DNA of 64,000 nucleotides. Origin: Hyaloraphidium curvatum. Lineage: Eukaryota; Monoblepharomycota; Hyaloraphidiomycetes; Hyaloraphidiales; Hyaloraphidiaceae. Positions 19,912 to 29,848 of this stretch are shown here, one piece after another (the stretch's first letter is position 1; each line of letters opens with the position of its first letter). The position numbers and the translations under genes were made by a program. The DNA is taken from contig JAIVFI010000022.1 of assembly GCA_025558095.1 (NCBI GenBank), positions 642,475-706,474 on the forward strand, given 5' to 3'. The notes beneath the pieces are model-generated. The model was not told where the DNA came from. It worked only from the letters and a program-made list of their open reading frames with translations, and made no database searches.

Positions 19912-20862
19912 GCCGGGAGGCGGGCCAAGTGGAATGATGTGAGCTTTGGCAGTGCGGGAATACCCAGAGCGCGGCCCACGTTTTTCTTGAATGGTATTCG
20001 CGGCAGGAGGACAGGACAGGTGGGAATGGCCTTGAACTAGTCAGAGCGTGGGCGATCTGCCGGGGAACGGATTTGCGTGAGGCAGGAACCGGAGGATCTT
20101 CTTTGGTTCCGCCGTTGTCCAGCACACGACAGCCCTCGGCGCACCTGGCGGACCAGTGGGGCGGGATGAATATGTGGGTCTGCACCAGGCCGGGACAGGA
20201 CGGAACGGAGCGGGAGGCCGTGGTGCTGATCCGCGCCGCGGGTCCGTCCGAAAATGAGGGAACCTGAATACTTCCGCAGCGGCCCATGGCGTAAGGGCAC
20301 GCAGAATGGAGCTGGAGAAAAGGATGCGGATCGGTCCGTCGCGGCTTCTGCCTCCGAGCGGGACGGGGAGGCAGGAGCAAGTCCACTCTTGCGTCCCATG
20401 CCACCGGCTCTAATAGGCCGGCGGAACTCAATATGGTGCCGCTGTCGATCCTTGAGGCCAGCGGGGTGCGCAATGCCGGTGAACGACGACGGCAGAGTGA
20501 AGCACGTGAAGGACGTGCGGTGCGGGGTGCCCAAGACCCGAGTTCAGTGAAACGAGGAACGCCCTGCCATTTCGTACCGAGTCTGCTGGCATCGGAGAGC
20601 CTGAGATCTGTGCGGATCTCCACGTTCCGCGGTCCTGGGGCCGGAGATCGGCTGCGGCGGGGGACGGGGGATGACCCATGGATCCAAGTTTCCGAATCCG
20701 GGCCCCAAAATCCCGGAATCCATCCCTCTGCCCTCGCATCCACCCGGCCGCGTTGTTTTCGCACAAAGATCCGGGGAATTGTTTGTGCCCGGGCCCGTGG
20801 TCCGATCGGTCGATTGGTTTGCGCGGGCGCGCGGGCCGGCTCCCGCCACCTCTTTTCCCCCC
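19912..20862. other. Intergenic region of about 950 bp
   Basis: Long frames run on both strands but none shows a recognisable motif or a supported exon structure. The last 200 bp should hold the promoter of the GATA gene at 20863; I see no clear TATA box. Confidence 0.45.
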
Positions 20863-21798
20863 ATGCTGGCGTCCACCCGCCCCGCCACGCCCGCCGGCAC
20901 CCGCGCAGAGAACGATCCGCTGGCGACGCCCGCCCTTGCCCGCGTGCTCTCGGCGCTGTCCTCGCTCAAGGCGCAGATCCGCCGTGCCGACGAGGACATT
21001 GCCGACCTCCGCGACCGCCGCGCCCGCATGGCCAGCTTCGTCCGCGGCGCCGAGGCGCGCCTCGACTCCGTCGCGTCGACCGCCGAGCTCGACGAGCTGC
21101 TCAAGGCCGCCAAGGAGGCCGTCGACACGGGCGGCCGGTCCGCCGCCGTCCCCCCCGCCGCCGCGCCCGCCGACCCCGACGCGCACCCGACCACGCCGCC
21201 GCGCTCCGCTGAGAGCCCCGGCCCCAGCCCCGCCTCGCCGCTGCCCGAGCACCCGCCGGCGCCGCTGGCCCGCGTGCCCAGGCCGATGAAGGACCACCGC
21301 GAGGGCTGCGCCGCATGCGGCGTCACGCGCAGCCCGGAGTGGAGGTCGATCGTCGAGGAGGACGGCAGCAAGAAGGTCTACTGCAACGCGTGCGGGCTGC
21401 GCATCTCGCGGCGGAAGCGGGCGAGCATGAACCCCGAGGAGAAGGCCGAGAAGAAGAAGCGCAAGAAGGGCGAGGCGTCCGGGGGAAAGGCCGCGGGGGG
21501 CCAGGTGCCCGTGGTGCACGTGCGCCTCGAGGGCTCGCAGGAGGCGGGGTACTACGGCAACGGCGGGGGATACTACGACAACGGGCAGTACGCAGAGTAT
21601 CCGGCCGGGCACGAGTACGCGCAGGGCGAGTACCAGGGCACCCCGGGCGAGTACCACGGGGACTACGCGCAGGGCGAGTACGCGCAGGGGGAGCACGACG
21701 GCACGCCGCAGGCGCTCGACAGGCTCGCCGAGGCCGCGCTGGAGGAGGAGGAGGAGACGGTGAGCGTCGAGGGCGGGTACGCGCACATCGGGGCGTGA
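20863..21798 (+). CDS. GATA-type zinc-finger transcription factor 2
   Basis: ATG 20863 (MLASTRPATPAGTR) to TGA 21798, 311 residues, one exon. Residues about 25-85 form a heptad-rich coiled coil (LARVLSALSSLKAQIRRADE, then LRDRRARMASFVRGAEARL), aligning in position with that of the factor at 11681. A Pro-rich linker leads to one GATA finger, CAACGVTRSPEW...VYCNACGL, spaced CX2CX21CX2C, four or five residues longer than usual through an insertion EEDGSKK. The basic tail RISRRKRASMNPEEKAEKKK is a likely nuclear signal. The C-terminus is a Gly/Tyr/Glu-rich region with repeated GEY units (YAQGEY and similar). A longer frame starts upstream at 20671 but lacks the paralogue's layout. Confidence 0.85.
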   Translation: MLASTRPATPAGTRAENDPLATPALARVLSALSSLKAQIRRADEDIADLRDRRARMASFVRGAEARLDSVASTAELDELLKAAKEAVDTGGRSAAVPPAAAPADPDAHPTTPPRSAESPGPSPASPLPEHPPAPLARVPRPMKDHREGCAACGVTRSPEWRSIVEEDGSKKVYCNACGLRISRRKRASMNPEEKAEKKKRKKGEASGGKAAGGQVPVVHVRLEGSQEAGYYGNGGGYYDNGQYAEYPAGHEYAQGEYQGTPGEYHGDYAQGEYAQGEHDGTPQALDRLAEAALEEEEETVSVEGGYAHIGA

Positions 21799-21894
21799 GA
21801 CCGCCGCGGGCGACGCCGGTGCGGACGGATCTGCCGCGCAAAGCGCAGGATCTGGCCGCCTTGGACCCCGGCCGCCCTCGGCACACCTCTCCGG

Positions 21895-22022
21895 GAACTC
21901 TCCCCCTCCTTTCCCTCCCTCCTTCGCTTTCGACCCCTCTTCCCTCCTTCGGACGCTTCCCAACCTCATCTTTGGACCCTCCCACCTCCCCCCCACCCCC
22001 CCTTTCCTCCCCACACCCATCT
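21895..22022 (+). repeat. Pyrimidine-rich tract
   Basis: Nearly pure C/T on the plus strand for about 125 bp (runs such as CCCTCCTTTCCCTCCCTCC). It lies between GATA factor 2 and the broken methyltransferase gene, where a core promoter would be. Confidence 0.7.
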
Positions 22023-22173
22023 ATCGGACATTGTGACATTGCGCTCCACCGGCACCCCTCTCCCGCTTTTTTTCGGACCGCGAACCCCGAATCCGCAAGG
22101 ACTTGGAGCGATGGATTGGCAGAAACGGCACGGACGGACGATCGGCATCGATTTGTAGGGTAATGAATCCGGA

Positions 22174-23296
22174 TTGTTGGTTTCCCGCAGGAGTTGCCCC
22201 CGTCGCTCTCCGCCGGTTACGTCCGGCGGGACTCTGACGGCATCCCCAAGTCTGCTGCCGTGGCATCTGCTCATCTGCTCCCGATCTTGCCTGGCCGCGC
22301 CCTTCTTCCCCTTTCTCGGCCGATCGCCGCAACAACGCCTGTGGCTGTGCAAAGACTCCGAGTGCCCGTCCGCGGTCCACGATGCCCCCCGCGCCCACGC
22401 CAGACCCTTCCTCGCCGGCGTCGTCGCCACGCACCCGCCCGCCGTGCTCCGCAGCTTCTTCGGCGCGGGGCTCGAGGCGCGGTCCGCAATCCCGGGGTAC
22501 CGCGCGCTCCCTTAAGAAGAATGGCCCGACGCGTTCCTGCCCTCCGTGCTCGAAGGCAAGGACGACACCGCGGTGCTCGACGTCGGGTGCCGCAAAGGGC
22601 AGCCTGCTGCGGCGGCTCGTCGCCCCGCTGCTGGCCGGGAAGGAGGCGCGGCTCGTCGGCGTCAATCCGTCGGGGGGGCTGGTCCCCATGGCGGGGGAGC
22701 TGGCGGCCGCCGAGGGGCTGGCGATGGAGTTCAAGGCGGGTACGGCGGAAGATGCGGGTGTGCACGACGCGGATGCGGTCCTGTGCGTGACCGTCACCTT
22801 GGTGCGTTGGACGGCCGTTGAGATCAGGCGGGGGAGCCGGGACTGACCTTGCTCCCGCTGCGGGACAGCACGTTGCAGATCCGGCGGCTCTGGTCGAATC
22901 GCTGTTCCGCTGTGTCAAGCCCGGCGGCGTCGTCGCGCTGTTTGACCAGTCCGTTCCCGCCCCGACCGACCCTCCCTCCTCCACTCCTGACCAAGCCTCC
23001 CGCACGCTCCACGCAGGGACTTCACCACCCTCACGGTCCACCTCGCCCCATCCCTCCTCCCGGCCTTTTCCGCCGTCCACGGCGCAAACTGGCGCCTCCG
23101 CCTGACCACCGGCGACGCCGGTCGGCGGCTTTTCCCCCTCCTCGCATCGTCCACTTTTGCTGTTCCCGGGTCGGCACAAGCGACCTCGAACTCAAACTGG
23201 TATCCGGGCGTGTGCCCGTCCTTTCGGGGGGCGGCGGCCGATGCGCGGACCGCGAGAAGCAAGGCCCCTTCCGGATCGAGAGGAAGCAAGATGTGA
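22174..23296 (+). pseudogene. UbiE/Erg6-like SAM methyltransferase gene, frame broken
   Basis: The early frame reads PFLAGVVATHPPAVLRSFFG and SAIPGYRALP, then hits TAA at 22513-22515. It resumes unchanged as EEWPDAFLPSVLEGKDDTA and motif I VLDVGCRKG. An extra A near 22598 moves the frame to GSLLRRLVAPLLAGKEARLVG, MEFKAGTAED and DADAVLCVTVTL. A good intron (GTGCGT...GGACAG) joins QHVADPAALVESLFRCVKPG and GVVALFDQ, the post-motif III RvLkPGG block. A second intron leads to DFTTLTVHLAPSLLPAF and a stop at 23294. The protein would be a small-molecule methyltransferase. One nonsense codon plus one frameshift make it a pseudogene, unless both are base-calling errors. Confidence 0.6.
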
Positions 23297-23337
23297 TTCA
23301 CTGGTACCGTCGGATCGAGTGCCAACATCAACAGCAT

Positions 23338-24609
23338 CTACGCAGCAGCAACCCGCAGCCGCCTCGCCCGCGCGAACCACCGCCCCGGGTCAAACCTCCT
23401 CGCCCGCCGCGGCTTGTCCGCCGCCTGAAGTTCCACCACCGACTCCGAGATCGGCACCTTGCCCGACGCCGGGCCGGCCTCCCATTCCCCGACAGTCCCG
23501 TCGCTCTCGTCGCCCGAGTCCGCGGCATCCAGCGACGCCAGGTACCCCGGCAGCGCCAGCGCCAGCTCCGTCCTCGCCGCCTCCGCCGCCCTGCGCGGAT
23601 CGAACGCCGAGGAGGGCAGCTTGGGCAGCTTCCCCACACTGCGCACCGGCGCCCTTTCCGGCGCGACGTCCGCGAGCCAGGGGTGCTCCAGCAGCGAACT
23701 CGCGGAGATTTTCCCCTCGTTCCGCGCATCCAGCACCAGCGCGAGGAACGCATTGGCTCCGTCCGAGGCACCGTCCACGGGCTGCGGCGGGCCGCGTGCG
23801 ACCTCGGCCTGCAAGTCCAAGGGTTCCTCGTGCCGGAACGGGAAGAAACCCGTGAGCAATCCGTGCGCGAGCACCCCTGCCGCCCAGAGATCCTGGTGCC
23901 CCCTGCGCGCGGGATACGGGGATCCCCTGCAGACGAGCCGGAGCAGGCCGGGGGAGGCGTAGTGGATGCACCCCACGGGCTCGTCGAGCAGGGTGAGGGA
24001 ATCGAAGAAGGTCGCGAGGCCGAAGTCGATCAGGCTCAGGGTGTGGGTGGAGGGGTCGTACAGGACGTTGTCCATCTTGACGTCCCTGTGCAGCACCCCG
24101 TGCGCGTGCGCGTGGCGGAGGGCCTCGAGCAGTTCGGCGACAATGACCCGGGCTTCGGCCTCGGGAAGCTTGCCTCCGGGATGGCTGTTGACGTACGCAA
24201 ACAGCTCCTCCCCCGGCGCGCGGCCAAAGATGGCATGCACCGCATCGCTCGTCTTCGCGACGTCCAGCAGTGGCGGCACGCTCCGATGCGGCGGCAGATG
24301 CGCGAGCACCCTCGCCTCGCGCAGGGCAAAGAACAGGTTCCTCGGGGAGCCCGACGGGGTGGTCTTGGCCACCGCGACACCGCGAGGGCCGCGGGCGAGG
24401 CGGACGGAGGAGAAGGCGCCCGAGCCCAGGAAGCGGCCGGTCTGCCACTCTCCCGTCAGTCCGTGGATAGTGGGGCCGTTGCACTCGTCGGGGCAGACGG
24501 GGGAGGGGGTCGACGGCCGCGCCGCTTGGACACGGTCGTCGCAGAGGGTGCAGCTCGACTCGCGGTCGGTTGCTATCGGGGTCTCCATGGCTTCGGTTTC
24601 GGGTGTCAT
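23338..24609 (-). CDS. Serine/threonine protein kinase
   Basis: Start MTPETEAMETPIATDRE at ATG 24609 (a longer frame begins at 24762), stop at 23338, 423 residues, no intron. Kinase subdomains in order: glycine loop FLGSGAFSSVRLARG, VAVAKTT (Lys), LREARVLAHLP, catalytic loop HGVLHRDVKMDNVLYD, Mg loop LIDFGLATF, activation segment end IHYASPGLL in place of APE, DLWAAGVLAHGLLTGFFPFR, and HPWLADVAP closing the domain near residue 290. All catalytic residues are present (K, HRD, N, DFG). The C-terminal third is acidic, then basic (RRARRFDPGRW). The layout resembles CAMK/SNF1-related and yeast SKS1/VHS1-type kinases, but the subfamily is not certain. Expected in the cytosol. Confidence 0.85.
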   Translation of the reverse strand: MTPETEAMETPIATDRESSCTLCDDRVQAARPSTPSPVCPDECNGPTIHGLTGEWQTGRFLGSGAFSSVRLARGPRGVAVAKTTPSGSPRNLFFALREARVLAHLPPHRSVPPLLDVAKTSDAVHAIFGRAPGEELFAYVNSHPGGKLPEAEARVIVAELLEALRHAHAHGVLHRDVKMDNVLYDPSTHTLSLIDFGLATFFDSLTLLDEPVGCIHYASPGLLRLVCRGSPYPARRGHQDLWAAGVLAHGLLTGFFPFRHEEPLDLQAEVARGPPQPVDGASDGANAFLALVLDARNEGKISASSLLEHPWLADVAPERAPVRSVGKLPKLPSSAFDPRRAAEAARTELALALPGYLASLDAADSGDESDGTVGEWEAGPASGKVPISESVVELQAADKPRRARRFDPGRWFARARRLRVAAA

Positions 24610-25738
24610 GTCGATGTTTCGATGAGGTGCAGCCGTCGTCGTCCGCGGAGATAGATCCGCGCGGATGAATGGGCGATTGGCGGAAGCGCCGCCCCCGCCG
24701 GCCGGCCCCCAGCTCGGATAATCGTTCCCCGCCCAGACATGCAGCGACGCGGTCGGGACCAAACACCGCCGGCAGGCTCACTATGATCAGCCAATCCCAT
24801 CCTGCAGTGTCGTTCTTCGTGCGTGCACGCTGCATGCACCCGGAGGTTCCTCCGCGGAGCTCGGCATGGATCCGGGCGGAACCGTGATTTCCCGTGGCGG
24901 AGATCAACCGTCCGCGCCGATTGCGCCCTCGTTCCGCCGAGAAAGGACATTACCGCTCAATGACGTGGAGGTTAATCCGGGTCAACAGGGGCGTCTGGGT
25001 GTTGAGGCCGGACGGGGGCGCCGGGACTGGAGTTGCGCCGCGCCGCATCTTGCGTGTTCCCAATCCCGGCGTCCCACCATCTGGTATCTGCAAGAGATAC
25101 ACAGCTCGGAAATAGAGATAGTCTCGAAGTCGGGCATCTTCCACGGATGTATGCTCATCTGTCTCGCACGGTAAGGAAACAACGGCTCGCCGTTGCTCTC
25201 CTGCTGCTCCCGATCCACGGCGGGGTACCGGACGCCGCGGAGTAGTCGCGGCGACGCTCGAGACCGTGTGCCCCGGTTAGGAACGTTAGGTGAGGGAGCC
25301 TGGAGTCGAGCAAGGTCCCGATCCCGGCATTGGCTGTGGGGTCCGCGAAGGGCACGGTCGGGCAGGAGGGCGGACCCGGGCACGAGGCTCGATCGGGCGA
25401 GGAGGCAGGGGGTCCTGTCCGCTGCCGGTGCGTCCTTTTCACTTGGAAACGCAAGTGCCTTTTGCCCTCGGGGATTGGCGAAACGCCGCTGGGATCTAGG
25501 GATTTCCCGCACCGTCGTGGAGGGAGCCTTCGCGGTTCTGAACGTGCGCGAGCTGCACCTCGCAGGCGTACATGGTGGACGTCAGCGCCATGCGCCCCCT
25601 CGCGGTGATCTGCGTCGCGCTTCGGGGGGCGTGAACGTTGCGCGATGCATCACGGACCTTAACCAGGAGGACGGACGTGGACACCATCACCAGGTTGATC
25701 GTGGGCCTCGTGGCCGGTGTGCCCGCGTCGCTCATTGG
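24610..25738. other. Intergenic region of about 1.1 kb
   Basis: Several short frames on both strands, none with a recognisable domain. It probably contains the promoter of the minus-strand kinase and old transposon sequence toward the LINE-type tail repeat at 25739. Confidence 0.4.
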
Positions 25739-25766
25739 TCATCAGATCTCTATCACAGGCGCTGAG
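25739..25766 (-). repeat. 28-bp dispersed repeat, copy 1
   Basis: Identical over 28 bp (core ATCAGATCTCTATCACAGGC) to 41735-41762. On the minus strand both copies lie downstream of a stop codon (25866 here, 41783 there). On that strand the sequence before the core is also related: GCGCTGACTCAGCGCC here, GCGCTCAGCGCC there. Best read as the 3' tail of a retroelement family. Confidence 0.85.
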
Positions 25767-25865
25767 TCAGCGCCGCCCACACTGATCAGATCAACCTCGC
25801 TCTCCCACAAACTGCATAGATAAGTGTCATCTATAACCCCCGCATCGTTTAGAACGGTTCCTACG

Positions 25866-26057
25866 CTACGCACCGCTGCGCTGGACCAACCACATCTCGC
25901 GCAGCTCGGTCACCAGGTCCTGAACCCGGATTAGCAGCTCGTCCTCGCTCCGTGCCGGCCCCCTCGGACCCGATCCATCAGGCAGCGGAACGGCTGCAGC
26001 TCGTCCTTTGTCATCCGCAGTCGCCTGTCTGCGCGGGATCGTGCACGATCGGCGCAT
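25866..26057 (-). pseudogene. Short protein-like frame upstream of the dispersed repeat
   Basis: A minus-strand frame ends SEDELLIRVQDLVTELREMW-LVQRSGA with a helical, protein-like composition. No start or domain is recognised. Its place beside the shared 28-bp tail suggests a retroelement remnant, but the sequence does not resemble the LINE-like end at 41783. Confidence 0.25.
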
Positions 26058-26486
26058 GCGCCCGGCGGCGGCTGAATCGGGGTCAATCCCCTTTCCATTC
26101 CTGGGCCCCCTTGGGGCCAGGGCCGATCCGTCTGCTCAAGGGAAACACAGCGCCGATAGAAATGCCCCGCCGATCGAACCGCCGATGCGATGTCTGCCCT
26201 TGTTCCAGAACAGCTGGGTGAGGGGCGGTCGGGGGTAGTCATTCATGCTAGACTCGCCCCGTCCAGCACGCACATGCGACCTTCTCGTCGCCAAGTTCGA
26301 TCCCAGATTATTGTGCCGTAGTGGGACTTTGCGATGCACGTTGACCGACTTCTGGCCCACATTTGGATTGCACCGGGTTCCGGCCCGCGCTCGGCGGGAT
26401 CGGCGCGTGCGGCGCCCGGCCGCTGACGAGTCCAGACCGAGTCCCTGGTCCGCCACCCCGCGCCCACGCCCGAACCACCCGCGGCA

Positions 26487-28852
26487 ATGGCGGCGTGGGA
26501 GGCGGCGCTCTCAGGGGAGGACGGCGAGGACGGCTACGACTGGCAGGCGCTGGTCGTGCGTGCGGTGGCGGGGCACGGGGCGGCGGCGGTGGCGGCGGCG
26601 TTGGCGGCGCCGGCCGACGGGACGCCCTCGGCGCGGGCGGGCTCCGATGGCCCGGGCGGGGGCTCCGATGGCCTCGGCGGCGGTCTCAGCGGGGACGGCG
26701 TGCGGTGGGCGCTGTCGCCGCTGGCGCTGGAGCGGGCGGCCCTGTCGCAGAAGGAGGGCGGCGACGCCGACGACGACGGCTCGGAGACCTCGGCCGGCGA
26801 CCTGGCGACCGGCGGATCCGAGGCGAACCTGACGCTGGTCTCGGCACACTCGGGCCACTCGGCGCACTCGGGCGACTCGGCGCACTCGGCGCCGCCCGCC
26901 CCCGGCTACGGCAGGCGGCCGACCCCGCACGCCCTGCACGCCGCCACGGCCCTCCCGAACATCAAGGGCGGCTCGGACTCGCTGCTCGAGTTCCTGGTCA
27001 GGAGCTCGTCGGGCGTGCCCCCTGCCGCCCGGGCGGCCGCCGCCCACCTCGCCCTGCAGACCGCCGTGCGCCGCTCCCGCCCCCTCGAACCGCGCAGCCT
27101 GATCCCCCCGCCGGACCTGGGCCCCGGCGCGCCCCCCATCTCCGAGCTGCTGGACATGGCCGTCGAGGCGCAGTGGGCCCTCGCCCACCCCGTCTACCCG
27201 ATCCTGCACCGCCCCTCGTTCGAGCGCGCCATGCGCGGGCTGCCCTCGTGCTACCCGCGCCGCCCGCTCGCCCTCCTGTACGCCGTCGCGGCCATCGGCG
27301 CCCGCGGGCTGCCGGTCCCGGAGCCGCAGCGCAACATCTTTGCCCGGTGGTGCTGCGACCGCGCCCGCGAGACGCTGCTGGACCGCGACCCCGGGGACCT
27401 GGAGGCCGCGCAGGCGCTGCTGGGCCTGGCCAACGTGCTCATCGTCGCCGGCGTGCCGCAGCGGCTGTACCCGCTGATCGTGCGGCTGGTGCGGTCCAGC
27501 GAGCACCTGGCGAGGACGGTGGAGCCCGGGTTCCCGTCGACGCCGGACGCGTGGATCAGGAGGGAGCTCGTCCTCCGCCTGCGCATCTTCGTCTCGTGCG
27601 TCGACCTCGCCGTCGCCAAGCACTCGGGGCGCCCGGTGATGGGCTCGTACTTCCACCAGCACGCGTGGCCCGCGCCGGCGTCGGAGCACTTTTTCGACGA
27701 CCCGGACACCGAAGGGGCGCACGCGCTGCTTTCCGAGCTCGTGGCAAAGCGGGGCGAGCCCACGGTGCAGTTTGGACGCAGGGGGTGGGCGGCGGCCTCG
27801 GCGGCCGTGCGCGCGCTGGCCGGCTCCCCGTTTGGCGGCGGCGCCTCGGTCCTGTGCCTGATGCACCTGGCCAACTACGTCCGCTTCCTGCACATCTCCG
27901 CCTCCCCCCCTCCCCCTCCCCCTCCCGGTGGCCCCCCTCCCGCCGGCCCACCTCCCCCGGGCGCACCCCCCGCCCGTCCCGACCCCGCGAAAGCCCGCAA
28001 CCTCGCCGCCTTCGTCTCCACCCTCTCCGACCTCGTCCTCACCTCGCTGCCACCCGACATCGGCGGCCCCCTCTCCCGCGGCGACGCCGCGCCGCTCTTC
28101 TCCCTCGGCGCCCGCTACTTCCCGCACCCCGCGCACCCCTTCACCGCAGCGCAGTCCCTGCTGTTCGCCGAGGCCCACGCGGCCGAGGGCTTCATGCACG
28201 CGGGGTTCCCGTCGTCGGCGCTGGCGCGCTGCGGCCGCATCGCCGGGATCCTCTCGGCGTGCCTCTCCCGCGACCCCGAGATGCGCTGGGCGCACCACGT
28301 CGTCCTGCCGCCGCTGTACACCGTGGGGAGGATCACCCTGGGCGCGCTGGCGGGAATGCGCACGAGCCCGGCGTTCGAGGGGGACAGGGAGCGCGGGGAG
28401 AGGGAAGGGCGGATCGCGGAGGCGGAGGGGTGGGTGAGGCTCGTCGGGGTGTGCCTGGGAAGGATGGGGAGGATATACGGGCTGCTGCGTGGGTTCTCCC
28501 GCCTGCTTCCACGCGGGTGGCGCACTGACCTGCAGGGTTCCCAGCGAGGAAGCTCGCGCAGCTGTTTGCAAAGGACATGCGCGACGCCGGCGTGCAGCCC
28601 GACCCGCAACCTGCCGCACGCCACGCGGCGACGGAGGACGACGGCGAGACGGTGGAGATACCGGACGAACCCGAGCACGCCGAGGAGGACAGGGGCGAGG
28701 CGAAGTTCTTCATGGACGTGGCGCTGTCCTCGGCCGGCGGCGCGCTGCCGGGGTTGCGGAGGACCGGGACGGGGTCGGATGTGGGGAGCGTGGGGTCGGA
28801 TGCGGTCGGTGGGGATGGGAGGGAGGGGAGGAGGGCGAGGGGGAGGGGGTGA
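26487..28852 (+). CDS. Fungal transcription-factor domain protein 1 (no Zn2Cys6 cluster)
   Basis: ATG 26487 starts MAAWEAALSGEDGEDGYDWQ; an intron at 28489-28535 (GTGGGT...CTGCAG) joins IYGLLR to FPARKLAQLFAKDMRDAG, and the protein ends at TGA 28852, about 770 residues. Residues about 215-520 match the fungal-specific transcription-factor (middle homology) domain: WALAHPVYPILHRPSFERAM, LALLYAVAAIGARGLPVP, ARWCCDRARETLLD, LLGLANVLIVAGVPQRLYPL, LRLRIFVSCVDLAVAKHSGRP. A Pro-rich loop interrupts it (PPPPPPPGGPPPAGPPPPGA). No Zn2Cys6 motif or other DNA-binding domain is visible in any exon, so it may act as a cofactor or bind DNA by unknown means. Paralogue at 35697 with an intron at the same place and phase. 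Confidence 0.75.
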
Positions 28853-29022
28853 GGTTGCGGGCGGAGCGGGAGGCGCCGGGAAGGCCGTGGACCTATGTCT
28901 GGACAAAGGAATTGAGGCGCCTTCCCAAATCGAGATTATGCATCCCTCGTGATACAATGCGGATCGACGTGCGAATTAAATACGGGGACGCGCTGCAACT
29001 CGGGCGTCCGACCAACCCGTGT

Positions 29023-29546
29023 TCACTCGTCCCCCTCACCCCCCTCGTCCCCCTCCCCCTCGTAGACATCCCCGTGCTCCTCCAGCTCCACCAGCGTCCC
29101 CCCGAACTTGAACCCCAGCACCCTCACCCCGCCCTCCCCCTCGAACAGCCAGTTTGCCTCGAGCGTGCCGACGGCGCCGTCGTCCCCGCGCGCGGGGATG
29201 TCCACCCTTATCTCCTCGTGCTGCACGCCGGCGTCGCCCTTGTCGTCCTTGACCGCGATGCGGGCCCAGGCTTCGAGCTGCGGATCGGGTTGCGCGCGTC
29301 AGGACGCGTCCCGCTCGCGCGCGGGAACGGGGGACCCACCGGGCCGCCCTTGTTCCTGTTGAACCCCTTGAGCGACACGTTGCCCGCGGCGTCGATCGCC
29401 AGCTCGACATCGAAATTGTGCCCCGGTACGGTGCGCTTCCACTTGTCCGCGCCGGAGACGGCGACCACCGTCGGCGGGTCCGAGTCCAGGGGCGCGTCGA
29501 CCGCGGCGAGGTATTCGAGCGCTTTGGCGGGGAGGGTGGCGGACAT
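29023..29546 (-). CDS. Small acidic protein, unknown family
   Basis: ATG 29546 gives MSATLPAKALEYLAAVDAPL and the strand-rich block RTVPGHNFDVELAIDAAGNV. One intron (GTGGGT...ATCCGCAG) joins FNRNKGGP to LEAWARIAVKDDKGDAGVQH, then RVDIPARGDDGAVGTLEANW and LFEGEGGVRVLGFKFGGTLV, ending in an acidic tail (YEGEGDEGGEGDE). About 150 residues. The pattern of alternating hydrophobic residues suggests a single beta-sandwich or beta-barrel domain. I do not recognise it. No signal peptide, so cytosolic or nuclear. Confidence 0.65.
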
Positions 29547-29848
29547 GGTTCCAAGGCGGTGGGAGCGGCGGAGGTGGGGGGAGACGCGTCGAAAGCGGCG
29601 AGGGGGAAGGGACTTGCCGATCGGCGGTCCGAACGGGGGTCCGGCCGGATCCCGCACCTCGTACCTGAACGAAGCACACCCGTTCGCCGTTCCCAAGCTC
29701 CCTCTCTATGCGATCGCTACATGCGCCAACGAAGTATCAATGCAATCTACGACAAAGCTAACCATCTACGTCGCCCGCGACAGAGGTAAAGAATGCAGCG
29801 TGTCCTACCAAGCAAGAGCAAACGACCCGCGATCGGCATCGCCAGCGG

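Noticed and set aside
20428-22020. 530-codon minus-strand frame opposite GATA factor 2
   Set aside because: Low-complexity Gly/Arg/Val sequence; the plus strand carries an unmistakable GATA finger.
26285-26310. GTTCGATCC-like tRNA T-arm
   Set aside because: The flanking bases do not pair as a T-stem and no D-arm, anticodon arm or acceptor stem can be drawn.
26511-28619. 702-codon minus-strand frame opposite TF-domain protein 1
   Set aside because: Arg/Gly/Glu-rich shadow of the plus-strand gene, which has the clear domain and a paralogue.
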